DNA of 64,000 bases from Rutidosis leptorrhynchoides. Its lineage: Eukaryota > Streptophyta > Magnoliopsida > Asterales > Asteraceae. The stretch's first letter is position 1, and each line of letters opens with the position of its first letter. The stretch spans positions 38,512,001 through 38,576,000 of the forward strand of contig NC_092335.1 of NCBI RefSeq assembly GCF_046630445.1, read 5' to 3'. Both the position numbers and the translations under genes were made by a program. Below, piece by piece: positions 14,517 to 25,279 of the stretch. The notes beneath the pieces were generated by a model, which was not told where the DNA came from, searched no databases, and was given only the letters and a program-made list of their open reading frames with translations.

Positions 14517-16775
14517 CGTTATATCACCCACACATATATAAAGTTTAAGTACTCGTGTCTAGTATGTAAAACATAAAAAGCGCATGTATTCTCAATCCCA
14601 AAAATAGTTAAAGTAAAAAGGGAGCTATAACTCACAGTGAATGTGCGGCAAAAGTCGATATGAAAAGTAAGCAAGTAGTAAGTTGGTCCTAAAGGTCCTC
14701 AACCTAAGTCAAAGGTTACTAAGTCAGTAAATCGTCCCCAAAAGTTTAAAAGTAAATAAGTTAAGTCTTAAGTATTATCATCGTCATCATTCGTAAAAGA
14801 TAAAGTAAGTTTTTAGCAAGAATAGAGGTCTAGAAGAAGGGCTGAATTCAATCAGCTGCTACGACCTCTATACAAACTGAAAAGACGCGTGTCCAGTGGC
14901 CAAGGCTCCGTATGTGAGTCCTTTTACCGCTGTCCAATTTTCAGATCCTAACTCGATGTCTCTTGACCGTGGCAACGGTTCAAGCGCGAGTAGGTCAGAA
15001 TTTTCAGCACGTCATTACAAAGGCGTAGTGATTTTCAAAAGGCTATAAATCCTAAACCATATATCGGATTTAGGCGAGTCTTAAACGAACAGTCATCTAC
15101 TCGAACCGAACTATCTGGAAATCAACTTTACAGAAGCCCCAGGAGTCTGATCAGACCCTGAAAAACAGAAAACAAGTGCTCCGGTGGGTTTCTTGGTGTT
15201 TGATGCTCATCACGGTTCTCATCCTTGATGCGTATAAGCCTCAAGTGTACAACTCTTGATGTTTTAGCATCACTTTAACCAAAGTTTAACCATCAACACA
15301 CAAGGTCAAGACTAAGAAATGAAATACAACCCACTTAAGAGTTTTAAATGGATGATGAACCAAGGTTACAACATGTTCTTAGTCTCAACACAAATACAAG
15401 TTCTATTCAAAATTCAAAGCTACACACTTTGATTCAAATCAAACAAGCAATACCTTAAGTTACATAATTTAGATCAAACAAAGTAATGAAACCCTAAGCT
15501 AGAAAGCTTGGATCCCTTAACAATAATTATGAGATTTCAAAGCTAGAAAGCTTGAATCTTTTATGTCCTTGAAGATCTTTAAAGCAAAAAAGTTAGATCT
15601 TCAAGTTTCATGAAGATCATAAACACAAGTTTTGATCTTTTAACAAAAATAAAGTGATCTTAAGCTATAAAGCTTAGATCCAACAAAGTAATGGAGATCC
15701 AAAGCTAGAAAGTTTGAATCTTTTATGTTCTTGAAGATCTTCAAAGCAAAAAGCTAGATCTTCAAGTTTCATGAATATCATAAACAAAAGTTTTGATCTT
15801 TTAATAAAAATAAAGTGATCTTAAGCTGTAAAGCTTAGATCCAACAAAGTAATGGAGATCCAAAGCTAAAAAAAGCTTGAATCTTTCATGTTCTTAAAGG
15901 TTCTAAATCAAGGTTTGAATCTACAAGATATAACAAGATCAAAAAGCTAGAAAGCTTGATTTCATGATGATGATGATGATGATTTCGTGGTTAAGAAGAA
16001 AAAGAGAAGAAGAAAATTCAAGAACTTACTTTTAGTGTGAGAAAGATTAGAGAGAAAATTAGAGAGCAAGTGTGTGTAAAAATGAGAATGAAATGAAATG
16101 TGAAATGAAGTGTGAAATGGAGAATCAAGTTTGATATTTATAGTGGTGGTGGTGGTGGTTTGGCCGTAGGTTTTGGGGGGACAAGGGGGACAATTTTTGC
16201 TTTTTGCATGGTGGTGATACAAAGGTGTGCTTGTATGTTGGGATCCCATGCAACAAAGTGTAGTAATGACTAACAAAAATGCTAGTATGTTGGCTCTTCT
16301 TAATGGGTTTTTGTCTTACATTTTAATGGGTCATAATTCCATTAAAATTGGGCTAACTTAAAAGTCCAATAACTAGAGTATGGTGGGTCTAAGTCCATTA
16401 AGGTAGAAAGTCCATTAAGACTAACTAGTGTGCATTAGTAAAACACTAATCGTAATTAAGAAACCGTCAAGCCAAGTAATTGTTATTAATAAATAAAAAT
16501 TATAATTAGGTAGTCATAACGCTCCAATTATGACAAAAGTTTAACGTGTATCAAGTACGTAGCGTGTTTTAAACAACAAGTGACGCTAATGGTCATAAAA
16601 GCATTCGAGGATCAAGTTAAGTGATTAAACACTTAATAGCACGTTTTAAGACATTAACGAAAGTAATTATCATGAAATAAGATCTCAGAGCATAAACTAG
16701 CTCAGTACGCACATATACGCAGATTCGTGAAAGTATAGAGCACAAAATATAAGTTGAAAAAGTCGGGTCGTTACA
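14517..16775 (-). mobile_element. LTR in reverse orientation (Ty3/gypsy-type, TGTAACGACCCGAC start)
   Basis: Read on the minus strand, this begins at 16775 with TGTAACGACCCGAC, a typical 5' end of plant gypsy LTRs. Near its left edge (14550-14640) it matches the LTR block seen at 52620-52720 (GCATGTATTCTCA, ATAACTCAC). It stops abruptly against the (+) LTR copy at 14516, so it is either the host into which that copy inserted or was joined by rearrangement. No internal protein-coding region is present. It is a fossil. Confidence 0.65.
15535..15960. repeat. ~162-bp tandem repeat within the reverse LTR
   Basis: Units start with CAAAGCTAGAAAGCTTGAATC-like sequence at 15538, 15700 and 15861, so the period is 161-162 bases, with two full copies and a partial third. 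Each unit contains several short AAGCTAGAAAGCTT and GATCTTCAAG palindromic motifs. Confidence 0.85.
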
Positions 16776-17303
16776 CGACCCTTATTTTTTATATCAATAT
16801 TACTTTTATGTTTGTAAATTATGACTATATTTTAAATAAACAATCTGCCACGTAAATGAGCTCATAATCTATGCGTTAGTATTTAATATTAATGTTTTAG
16901 ATATAATTGCCGTTAGTGATAAACGGTTTTTTTTATATTATAATTGTATTATACATTTGATAAATATCAATACTAAAGTTATCGAATACTAATTTATACA
17001 ACTGTCGTGGAATGCATGAGCTCACGTTAGTATTAGATACTAATGTTTCGATACAAATATTGTTAGTAATAATTGACTTATTCATTGTAATTATATTATG
17101 CACATTTGATAAAATATCAATACTAACGCTATCGAGTATTAATTTATACAACTGTCGTGCAATGCGCAAGAGCTCACGTTATTTAACTTTCAATAAAAAT
17201 ACAGATATTATTAGTAATAGTAATAAATGATTTTTTTTTATTTTATACATTTGATAAAATCAATACTAACATACTGCAATGCAACACAGGGGTCGTAAAA
17301 CTA
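16776..17303 (+). mobile_element. Possible Helitron-type 3' end with 150-bp internal repeats
   Basis: The stretch ends GGGGTCGTAAAACTAGT followed by AT. CTAGT fits the CTRRT terminus of Helitrons, which insert between A and T. Two 150-bp units (start points 16968 and 17118) share CGAxTAxTAATTTATACAACTGTCGTG. No clear terminal hairpin and no 5' TC end are visible, so the assignment is tentative. Confidence 0.35.
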
Positions 17304-17381
17304 GTATATTCTTATTTTTAAAAAGAGAGTTTAGGGTGATGTAATGATATGCTTTAAAGTATTGTACCGTGTGCTTTCTAA

Positions 17382-18006
17382 GAGCACCAGGAGTCGACTC
17401 AAAATCTCGCCGTTATACAATTTTAATGGTGGAGACGGTGGGGAATCACACTCCCTCACGTCGTTAAATCGCCGTTAAATTCCACCGTTGGAGACCACCG
17501 TTGCTCTGGTAACGGTGTAATGCTTCTTTTCCTTTTTTTTCTTTTTTTTTTCTTTCCTTTTGTTATTTGAAGATGTTGTTGTGTGTTTCTTGATTTTTGC
17601 AGATGAATTCAGTGAGGAAGAAGAAGACCATTGATACGGAGTAAATATAAATATATAGATATAGATAATTAGGTTTAAAAATGGGCTAAAATTGTGGGCT
17701 CTTATATTTATTTTTATATTTGAACTAAATTCTCTTTAAATATTTATAATTTATAATAATTATAAAATTACTAACTAAAAGTATTATTTATTTTTATAGT
17801 TTATAATTTATAATTATATTAAATAAATAATAGATAAAAATATAAAAAAATAAGTTAAATAATATTATTAAAAGTGTTAAAAAAATATTTAAATAAAAGT
17901 GTTAAAAAAATATTTAAATAATGATTTAACACTGAACGATTTCTCTTGTTTTGACCTTAGTGTTAAATCCAATGTTAAATTTAACACTGGACGACTCCTA
18001 GTGCTT
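17382..18006. mobile_element. Tourist-like MITE (PIF/Harbinger), 625 bp
   Basis: The left end GAGCACCAGGAGTCG and the reverse complement of the right end (AAGCACTAGGAGTCG) form imperfect terminal inverted repeats. TAA flanks both sides (17379-17381 and 18007-18009), the 3-bp duplication typical of PIF/Harbinger elements. The interior is AT-rich and has no ORF. Confidence 0.65.
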
Positions 18007-18192
18007 TAACAATTATATCATGTCATTGATGATGTAATATTTACAAGTAATTAAAGTGGATGACACTAATATTATAAACATTTTCATATATATATATACA
18101 GTATTAGATTAGATAGATATATTTAAAAAAAAAAAAACAATCATGAAAGTAGTACAAAGCATGGTACCCTACAAAAGCCTACAGCTGCTACT

Positions 18193-18693
18193 TTGTCACC
18201 TTCTCCCATTCCTAATGCCGCCCTAGATACCTACATCATCTCTCCTAGATTATGTCCAAAAAGTCAAGCAATCCCAAAAGTCAATCCACCTTTACACAAT
18301 TCAAACGACCTCAGCTCAAAACAAGAGTGTAGGAAAACTTGTTCAAACTTTTCAATAAACTTCCAAAAAGTTAAAGAACTCCAAGCAAAAGAAGTGGAAC
18401 GTTATGGTCAGACTCACTCTAATTTCATCTCGAAGAATGCTAGGAAAAGAAATATGAACAACAAAGATGGCAATCTTAATAAGGAGGCTTTTGACTACTC
18501 TACTCATTTAGACACAGCAGATGATGGTCTTGATGGGTTCACCGACGATATTACGCTTCAAACAAAACCAAAACCCATTGGAAAACTCGTCAATCCAAGT
18601 AAACATCATGTCGAGATGAAGAGTTATGGCGAATTCATAAGTGTGATGAGTACGTACGGAGAGCCGCCAACTCCTCCTAACAAAAAGAAATAA
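18193..18693 (+). pseudogene. LINE ORF1-like C-terminal fragment
   Basis: 166-residue open frame, basic and Ser/Asn-rich, with no recognisable RRM or zinc knuckle left. It is assigned to LINE ORF1 by position only: its stop codon lies directly against the ATG of an endonuclease start (MRLASWNSNGL at 18692 onward), the stop-start arrangement expected between L1 ORF1 and ORF2. The true start upstream has been lost. Confidence 0.5.
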
Positions 18694-19008
18694 TGAGATT
18701 AGCCTCATGGAACTCAAATGGTCTCGGTTGCAAGCAAAGAGGTCAAATGGTTGATCGAACGGTTTTAAATTTCAAGTACAATTTGTGGTTATTCAAGAAA
18801 GGATTGTGATCGAAGTTTATTCTTCATAACGGTCAAATCGTAGTTTGTTTTTGGTGTTTCACATCGATAGTAACGGTATTTCACTTGTTATTTCATTGTC
18901 CATGGGGTACTCTAATATGGTCGGATGTCTTTCGGTGGTGGAATATAAGGTGGCTAATGCCACTTATTGTAGAGATCACTTTTTACGAATTCACATATTG
19001 CTACGTTG

Positions 19009-19657
19009 TGTTGGAAGCTTCGACGAGCCCAACACACCACTATAGAGGATCTAGACTATACTAGACTCACTACACCAACACTTTGACGTTGGTTAACCTT
19101 TAATTTTATAAATCCTTAGTGCACAATGTACTTAGGCGACAGTGTCGACCATATATCTTTAGGCGGTATAACCGACCATGTATTACTTAGGCGGCAGAGC
19201 CGACCATACAATAAGAACAACAAAAGTGCACTAAGAACTTAAACACAAACTAAGGCTTGATCGGGAAACTTAACAAAAACACTTATATTAAATTACAATT
19301 ACAATATTACTTACAAGCTTTATCTTCTCTACTTTCGCTAACTCACACTCTTCTTCTCTTCTTCACAACTCACTTCTTATTTCACTCTCACAACTTCGCA
19401 ACACAAATGAAATCTCCTCCCATATTTATACTACTCCATGGAACATTCTAGAACCTAGATATTTCCATGGATATATAAATATCTAGATATTTCTACAACC
19501 TACAAATATCTAGATTTTTCTTTTACATTTCAATTTCTAGATTTTTCTCTCATATTCTAATATCTAGATATTTTCTTATACATATTAATATCTAGATATT
19601 TTACCCATATACATTTACTAATTCCATATTATTCTAAATTTGCATTGTATTTTAACA
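19009..19657 (-). repeat. 3' LTR of the minus-strand copia element
   Basis: 649 bases, near-identical to 23945-24593. It contains three GC-rich imperfect palindromes at about 19130-19215 (TAGGCGACAGTGTCGACC, GGCGGTATAACCGACC, GGCGGCAGAGCCGACC). Confidence 0.95.
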
Positions 19658-22600
19658 CTCCCCCTCAATGCAAATTTTCTTCCAACGATGTCTTGCAGAC
19701 CATTCCAAGTACTTCTCTGAATTTTGTAAACTTCGGTTTACTTAGGCTCTTGGTGAATATATCTGCAACCTGTTCATCTGTCTTTGTTGGCACCATCTTG
19801 ATCTCCCCTTCAAGGACCTTCTCGCGAACATAGTGATAGTGTACTTCTATATGTTTTGTTCTTGCGTGAAAGACTGGATTCTCTGCTAGACGTATAGCTG
19901 ATAGGTTATCGCAGAAAAGTTCTACTTGATAGTCTGTTGATTGATGAAGATCTTCCATTAGTTGTTTCAACCATGTAATTTCTTGTGTTGCCGACGATGC
20001 CGATCGATATTCTGCTTCAGTGCTTGACAAGGATACTGTTGGTTGTCTCTTGCTGCACCATGATATTACTCCTGATCCAAGACTAAACATGTATCCAGTT
20101 GTTGACCGTCGTGTATCATAGTCTCCAGCATAATCGGCGTCACAATATCCAGTCACGTGACATTCTTTTGTTTTCTTGTACAAAATGCCAAAGTTAATAG
20201 TGCCTTTAACATACCTTAAGATGCGTCGTACAACATCAAGGTGAGGCTTCTTCGAATTGCTCATGTATCGACTAACCACTCCAACTGCATAAGATATGTC
20301 TGGCCGGCTTAGTGTGAGATAAATAAGACTTCCGACCATCTTTCGATACATGGTAACATCTTGAAGACTTTTTCCTTCATCTGCTCGTAGTTTTGTATTC
20401 GGATCCATCGGAGTTGAGATAGGTTTGCAATTAAGCATTCCGTACTTTTGTAAAAGATCTCGCGCATATTTCTGTTGTCCCAGAAATAATCCTTCTCTTT
20501 TCTGCTCTATTTCGAGTCCAAGAAAATGTTTGAGTTCTCCAAGCTCCTTCATATGAAATCTGATAGAAAGATTCTCCCTTGTTCTTTGAATCTCCTCATA
20601 ATGATCTCCCGTGATGATTAAGTCATCCACGTATACTAGCACTATGGCTAGTTTTCCTTGACCGTGTTTCACAAATAAACTAGAATCTGAAGGGGCAACT
20701 GTGAAACCACTTTTTACTAAAAACTCGCCAATCTTCCCGTACCAAGCTCTTGGAGCCTGCTTCAAGCCGTATAGTGCTTTCTTTAATTTGCAGACATGGT
20801 CAGGATGGGACTTGTTCTCAAAGCCTCTTGGTTGCTCCATATAAATTTCTTTGTCAAGTTCACCATGTAAGAAAGCGTTCTTGACATCCATCTACCACAG
20901 CTTCCAAGATTTGCTAGCGGCTAAAGCTAGTAGAGCTCGAATTGTTGTGATCTTCGCCACTGGACTAAACGTTTCTTCATAATCCAGCCCATATTGTTGA
21001 GAAAAACCTCTAGCAAGAAGTCGAGCTTTATACCTTTCAATGGAGCCATCTGATCGAGTCTTCACCTTGTAAACCCATTTACAAGATATTGGTTTTACAT
21101 CTTTTGGATTTGGAACTAAACTCCATGTCTGGTTTTCTTTTAATGCATTAATTTCTTCTTCCATTGCTTTCCGCCATTCTTGACTTTGTGCTGCTTCTTC
21201 ATAAGTGGAAGGCTCAATATGTATTGATTCATCCACATGAGCAGCATTGGCATACCTCGGATTAGGTTGCCTCGGCCTTGTTGATCTCCGTAATTCTTGC
21301 ACATGCTCCTCGGCATCCATTTGGCTTGGACGAACCTCTTCGGATGTAGATTGATGTACCCCAGTTTTCCATGGACTCGTTTCCTTAGAGTACGATCCAT
21401 CTCCTTCTTTAATTGGATCCGATATGTGCTCTTTATGTTTTTCTTTCTCTTCTGGAACTTCTTCTAATCCATGAGATTCTGGAAGCTCTATCTTTTGAGA
21501 TGACCACCATGAAGAAGCTTCATCAAATACCACATTTCTTGAAGTATGACACTTCCCAGTATTTGGATCACAACATCTCCATCCTTTTCTTGATTCATCA
21601 TAACCGACAAAAATTTACCAAATTGCCTTCTTATCAAATTTGCTTCGTAGATGATCTGGAACGAAGACGTAGCATACACATCCAAAAACCTTGAGATGGT
21701 TGACGGTTGACTTGATCTTCCATAATCTTTCATATGGTGAAATATATCCCAACTTTGTTTGTGGGAGTCTGTTAATCACGTATGAAGCTGTCCTCATACA
21801 TTCGGCCCAAAATTTTCCTGGTACATTCTTACCATGAAGCATACTTCGACAGGTTTCAGCAAGATGACGATTCTTACGTTCTGCCACTCCATTCTGTTGT
21901 GGAGTATTAGGGCAAGTTAATTGCCTTCTGATCTTGTGCTTCTTAAGATAGATATTGAACTCGGTTGATAAATATTCTCCTCCATTATCTGTGCGTAAGC
22001 ATCGAATCTTAGTATTGAGCTCACTTTCTACCTTGTTCTTGAACTCTTTAAACTTCAGAAAAGTCTCCGACTTCTCCTTCATGAAGTAAACCCACACATA
22101 TCTTGAGAAGTCATCAATGAATGTCACCATATATTTCATACCTCCAAGTAATATTTGTTTCACTGGGCCGAAAACATCTGAGTGTATGAGCTCTAGTGGT
22201 GTCTTGGACTGATGCGCTGACTCCTTGAATGGCAATTGGTGAGCTTTGCCAAATTGACATCCAGCACATATTGTATCTGTTCGGATATCAATTTGTGGAA
22301 GCCCATTTACTATGCGTTTTACCATCATCTCCTTTAACTTGTTGTAGCCCACATGCCCAAGACGTTCATGCCAAAGATCAGCCGTCTCATTTTTCCGAGT
22401 CTTATCCACATAAGCTGTTTCAGCAGATAATACATAGATCGATTCTATTCTTCTTCCATGCATAACTGGATTGCCAACCACCTTTACTCTCTTGAATACG
22501 GACACATCTTCTGGTCCAAAGAGCACATAGTTCCCTTCTGCTGTCAATTGTGGTACTGACAGTAAATTCTTCTTTAGGCCAGGGACAAGATACACCTTCT

Positions 22601-23944
22601 CGAGTTGGAGCTTATGAGAGTCGCCTTCATTTGAAATTATTGTCTTTCCAATGTGAGAAATAGACAACCTTGAATTGTCGGCTGTCAACACGACTCTATT
22701 TCCTTTGTAATCCTCCATTTCTTGCAGCTTCGTCTCATCATTGGTCATATGATTTGAGCACCCAGAATCAATGATCCAATCATCTTTGTAGTTTATTTTT
22801 GACTTTAAGGTTGCTGCAAGAGCTTGATCATCCATGTCAGCTTCGACGGAGAGTCCTGCTTCTGCATCCCATGTTTCCTCATTAATGGTTGCTTCGAATG
22901 TGACCTCTTTCTTCTCATCTCTTGCGGCGGCCACATTTCCTTCGAAAGTTCGCCTTCTGGGGAATCTACATTCTCGAGCAAAATGACCCTTCTTGCCACA
23001 ATTGAAGCATTCACCATTCTTTCTCTTATCATTTTCCCCGTATTGTTGGCGATGATCTCTTCTTCCTTGTTGAGCTCCCCCTGAAGCGTTTTCTTTCATC
23101 GCCTCTTGTCTTCGAGATGTTGCTTTCTTTTTATTGGTGAAGAGTGCATCTTCTCCGTCTTTTACGGTTACTTCATTCATCTGCTTGGCTAATGCCTCTT
23201 GATTTGCCAATAGATTCTCCAGCTCTATTAATGATGGTTGAGTAGGCCATCCTCTCACAGCGGCTATAAATCCATTATACTCGGATCTTAAGCCGTGGAT
23301 GATAATTCTCTTCATCCTTGCATCACTCACTTTCTCTTCAGGAGCAAGTTGAGATATCTCACGGCAAATTGATTTCACCTTGGTGAAGTACTGAGAAATA
23401 GACAAACTTCCTTGTGAGATACCCGCGAGCTCATTTTCCAAGAGCTGGAGGCGTGCTTCATTCTTCTTTAAAAATAATTTTTCAAAAGTTTCCCAAGCTG
23501 CCTTTGGTGTTTTCTCGTCACGGATATGCTCCAATAGATCCTCCTCGATTGTAGTCTTCAATATAAATAAAGCCTTCCCGGCCTTGATGTTCCATTTTCT
23601 CAAGGCTTCAGCATTTTCTTTCGGTGGAGGCGTTGTGTCACTGCCAGCAACTATTTCCCATAAATCCTGTCCTTGTAGGTAGGATTCTATGCAAGTCCGC
23701 CAATAACCATAGTTGTGGTTATTGAGACTCTTGATTTCACTGCTCGTACTTGCAAGATCTGCCATCATGACGTCCAACGTCCAATAAGCTTGGTCCCTGA
23801 CCGATGAGCTTTCACAGTTCCTAACTGTGCTCCGACAGAATCTCCCTTAGAGCCTTGGTGAAAACAAGTCGATGTAAACGTCCAACGTTTACCGATGAGT
23901 ACCTCCACTAGCAATGGTCCCGAACGACCCGCTCTGATACCAAT

Positions 23945-24593
23945 TGTTGGAAGCTTCGACGAGCCCAACACACCACTATAGAGGATCTAGACTATACTAG
24001 ACTCACTACACCAACACTTTGACGTTGGTTAACCTTTAATTTTATAAATCCTTAGTGCACAATGTACTTAGGCGACAGTGTCAACCATATATCTTTAGGC
24101 GGTATAACCGACCATGTATTACTTAGGCGGCAGAGCCGACCATACAATAAGAACAACAAAAGTGCACTAAGAACTTAAACACAAACTAAGGCTTGATCGG
24201 GAAACTTAACAAAAACACTTATATTAAATTACAATTACAATATTACTTACAAGCTTTATCTTCTCTACTTTCGCTAACTCACACTCTTCTTCTCTTCTTC
24301 ACAACTCACTTCTTATTTCACTCTCACAACTTCGCAACACAAATGAAATCTCCTCCCATATTTATACTACTCCATGGAACATTCTAGAACCTAGATATTT
24401 CCATGGATATATAAATATCTAGATATTTCTACAACCTACAAATATCTAGATTTTTCTTTTACATTTCAATTTCTAGATTTTTCTCTCATATTCTAATATC
24501 TAGATATTTTCTTATACATATTAATATCTAGATATTTTACCCATATACATTTACTAATTCCATATTATTCTAAATTTGCATTGTATTTTAACA
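23945..24593 (-). repeat. 5' LTR of the minus-strand copia element
   Basis: 649 bases starting TGTTGGAAGC and ending TTTTAACA on the plus strand. It adjoins the tRNA-Met primer-binding site at 23931-23942. The near identity to the other LTR dates the insertion as very recent. Confidence 0.95.
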
Positions 24594-25059
24594 CGTTGGA
24601 GATTTGAATTTACGAAGATCAATTTTGTTTCATTTTATTGGGTCACATGAGCAAAGCTTTGCTCATATCATTGTGTACGTCTTTTACGAGTTGCTTGTTT
24701 TTGTACGTGGTCTTTAATTCACAAAGGAGTTGGTTCCTTTTTGTCTATCTTGGGCCCTTTGACTTAAAGTTTATAAAGGTTTAATGGGTGCCTAGTATTG
24801 TATTTGGGTCTTGCCAACTAATTGTTGGTTGGGCTTTTTTAATTTATTTATTCTGTTTTTTGCCAAAAAAAAAAAAAAAAAGAAGATATATTTAAATTCG
24901 ATTAATTCAACCAAATTTATAATAACAAATATTAATTAACGGGTAAATGACACTGATATTATAATATAGATTTATTTATTTTTCAAACCCGTGAATTCAC
25001 GGGTAAAAAATATAAATAAGTTTTAACTTTTTTGTTTCCGTATATCAAAAATAAACAAC

Positions 25060-25105
25060 TAAGCCCATACATGGCCCAAATATATAGTCTAACCCTGGAG
25101 GCCCA
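25060..25105 (+). promoter_or_regulatory. Site II-type GGCCCA motifs upstream of the Cms1-like gene
   Basis: GGCCCA occurs at 25073-25078 and 25100-25105, with AGCCCA just upstream, about 170-220 bases before the predicted start codon. TGGGCC/GGCCCA (site II) elements are common in promoters of plant ribosomal and ribosome-biogenesis genes. The regulatory role here is inference. Confidence 0.45.
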
Positions 25106-25279
25106 CGAATTACCAAAAGTACCCACAGTTTTCCGGCGTTATAACAAAGCTACCACCAAGTACACACCCCAGCTGCAGCAAAGACTCATTCACCAAAACG
25201 GCTCACAATTTCTCTCTTCAATCTCTCAAATTGAATTTTTTTTTTTTTTTTTTGTTAATTTCCAATTCTATAAACAACG

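Larger units (their letters stand above)
19009..24593 (-). mobile_element. Ty1/copia LTR retrotransposon, very young, minus strand
   Basis: Two 649-bp LTRs (19009-19657 and 23945-24593; TGTTGG...TTTTAACA) differ at only about one position by eye. A 5-bp duplication CGTTG flanks the element (19004-19008 and 24594-24598). On the minus strand the primer-binding site TGGTATCAGAGC is at 23931-23942 and the purine tract GAGGGGGAG abuts the 3' LTR at 19658. Domain order is gag with a CCHC knuckle near 23010, protease (IDSGCSNHM) near 22770, integrase (HERLGH) near 22370, reverse transcriptase (YVDDLIITG) near 20630 and RNase H near 20150, which is the copia order. The coding region is nearly whole, with about two breaks. 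It is inserted in the LINE. Confidence 0.95.
18128..24883 (+). mobile_element. Internally deleted L1-type LINE, interrupted by a copia element
   Basis: A 13-bp target duplication AGATATATTTAAA flanks the element (18115-18127 and 24884-24896), and a poly(A) tail ends at about 24881. The left part (18193-18693) encodes a 166-residue ORF1-type C-terminal piece ending in TPPNKKK. Its stop is immediately followed by an ATG reading MRLASWNSNGLGCKQRGQMV, the start of an APE-type endonuclease (xSWNxxGL motif). The right part (24594-24864) is 3' UTR-like with a TTTTTTGCC-A(n) end. The reverse transcriptase is missing, so after removing the copia insertion the LINE is only about 1.2 kb. ORF2 is also degraded a short distance after its start. 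Confidence 0.75.

Noticed and set aside
15962-16276. 104-residue minus-strand frame rich in Ser, His and Thr
   Set aside because: Lies in the reverse LTR over simple repeats (GATGAT, GGTGGT) and has no domain.
22229-23084. Plus-strand frames across the minus-strand copia coding region
   Set aside because: Shadows of the copia gene on the other strand.
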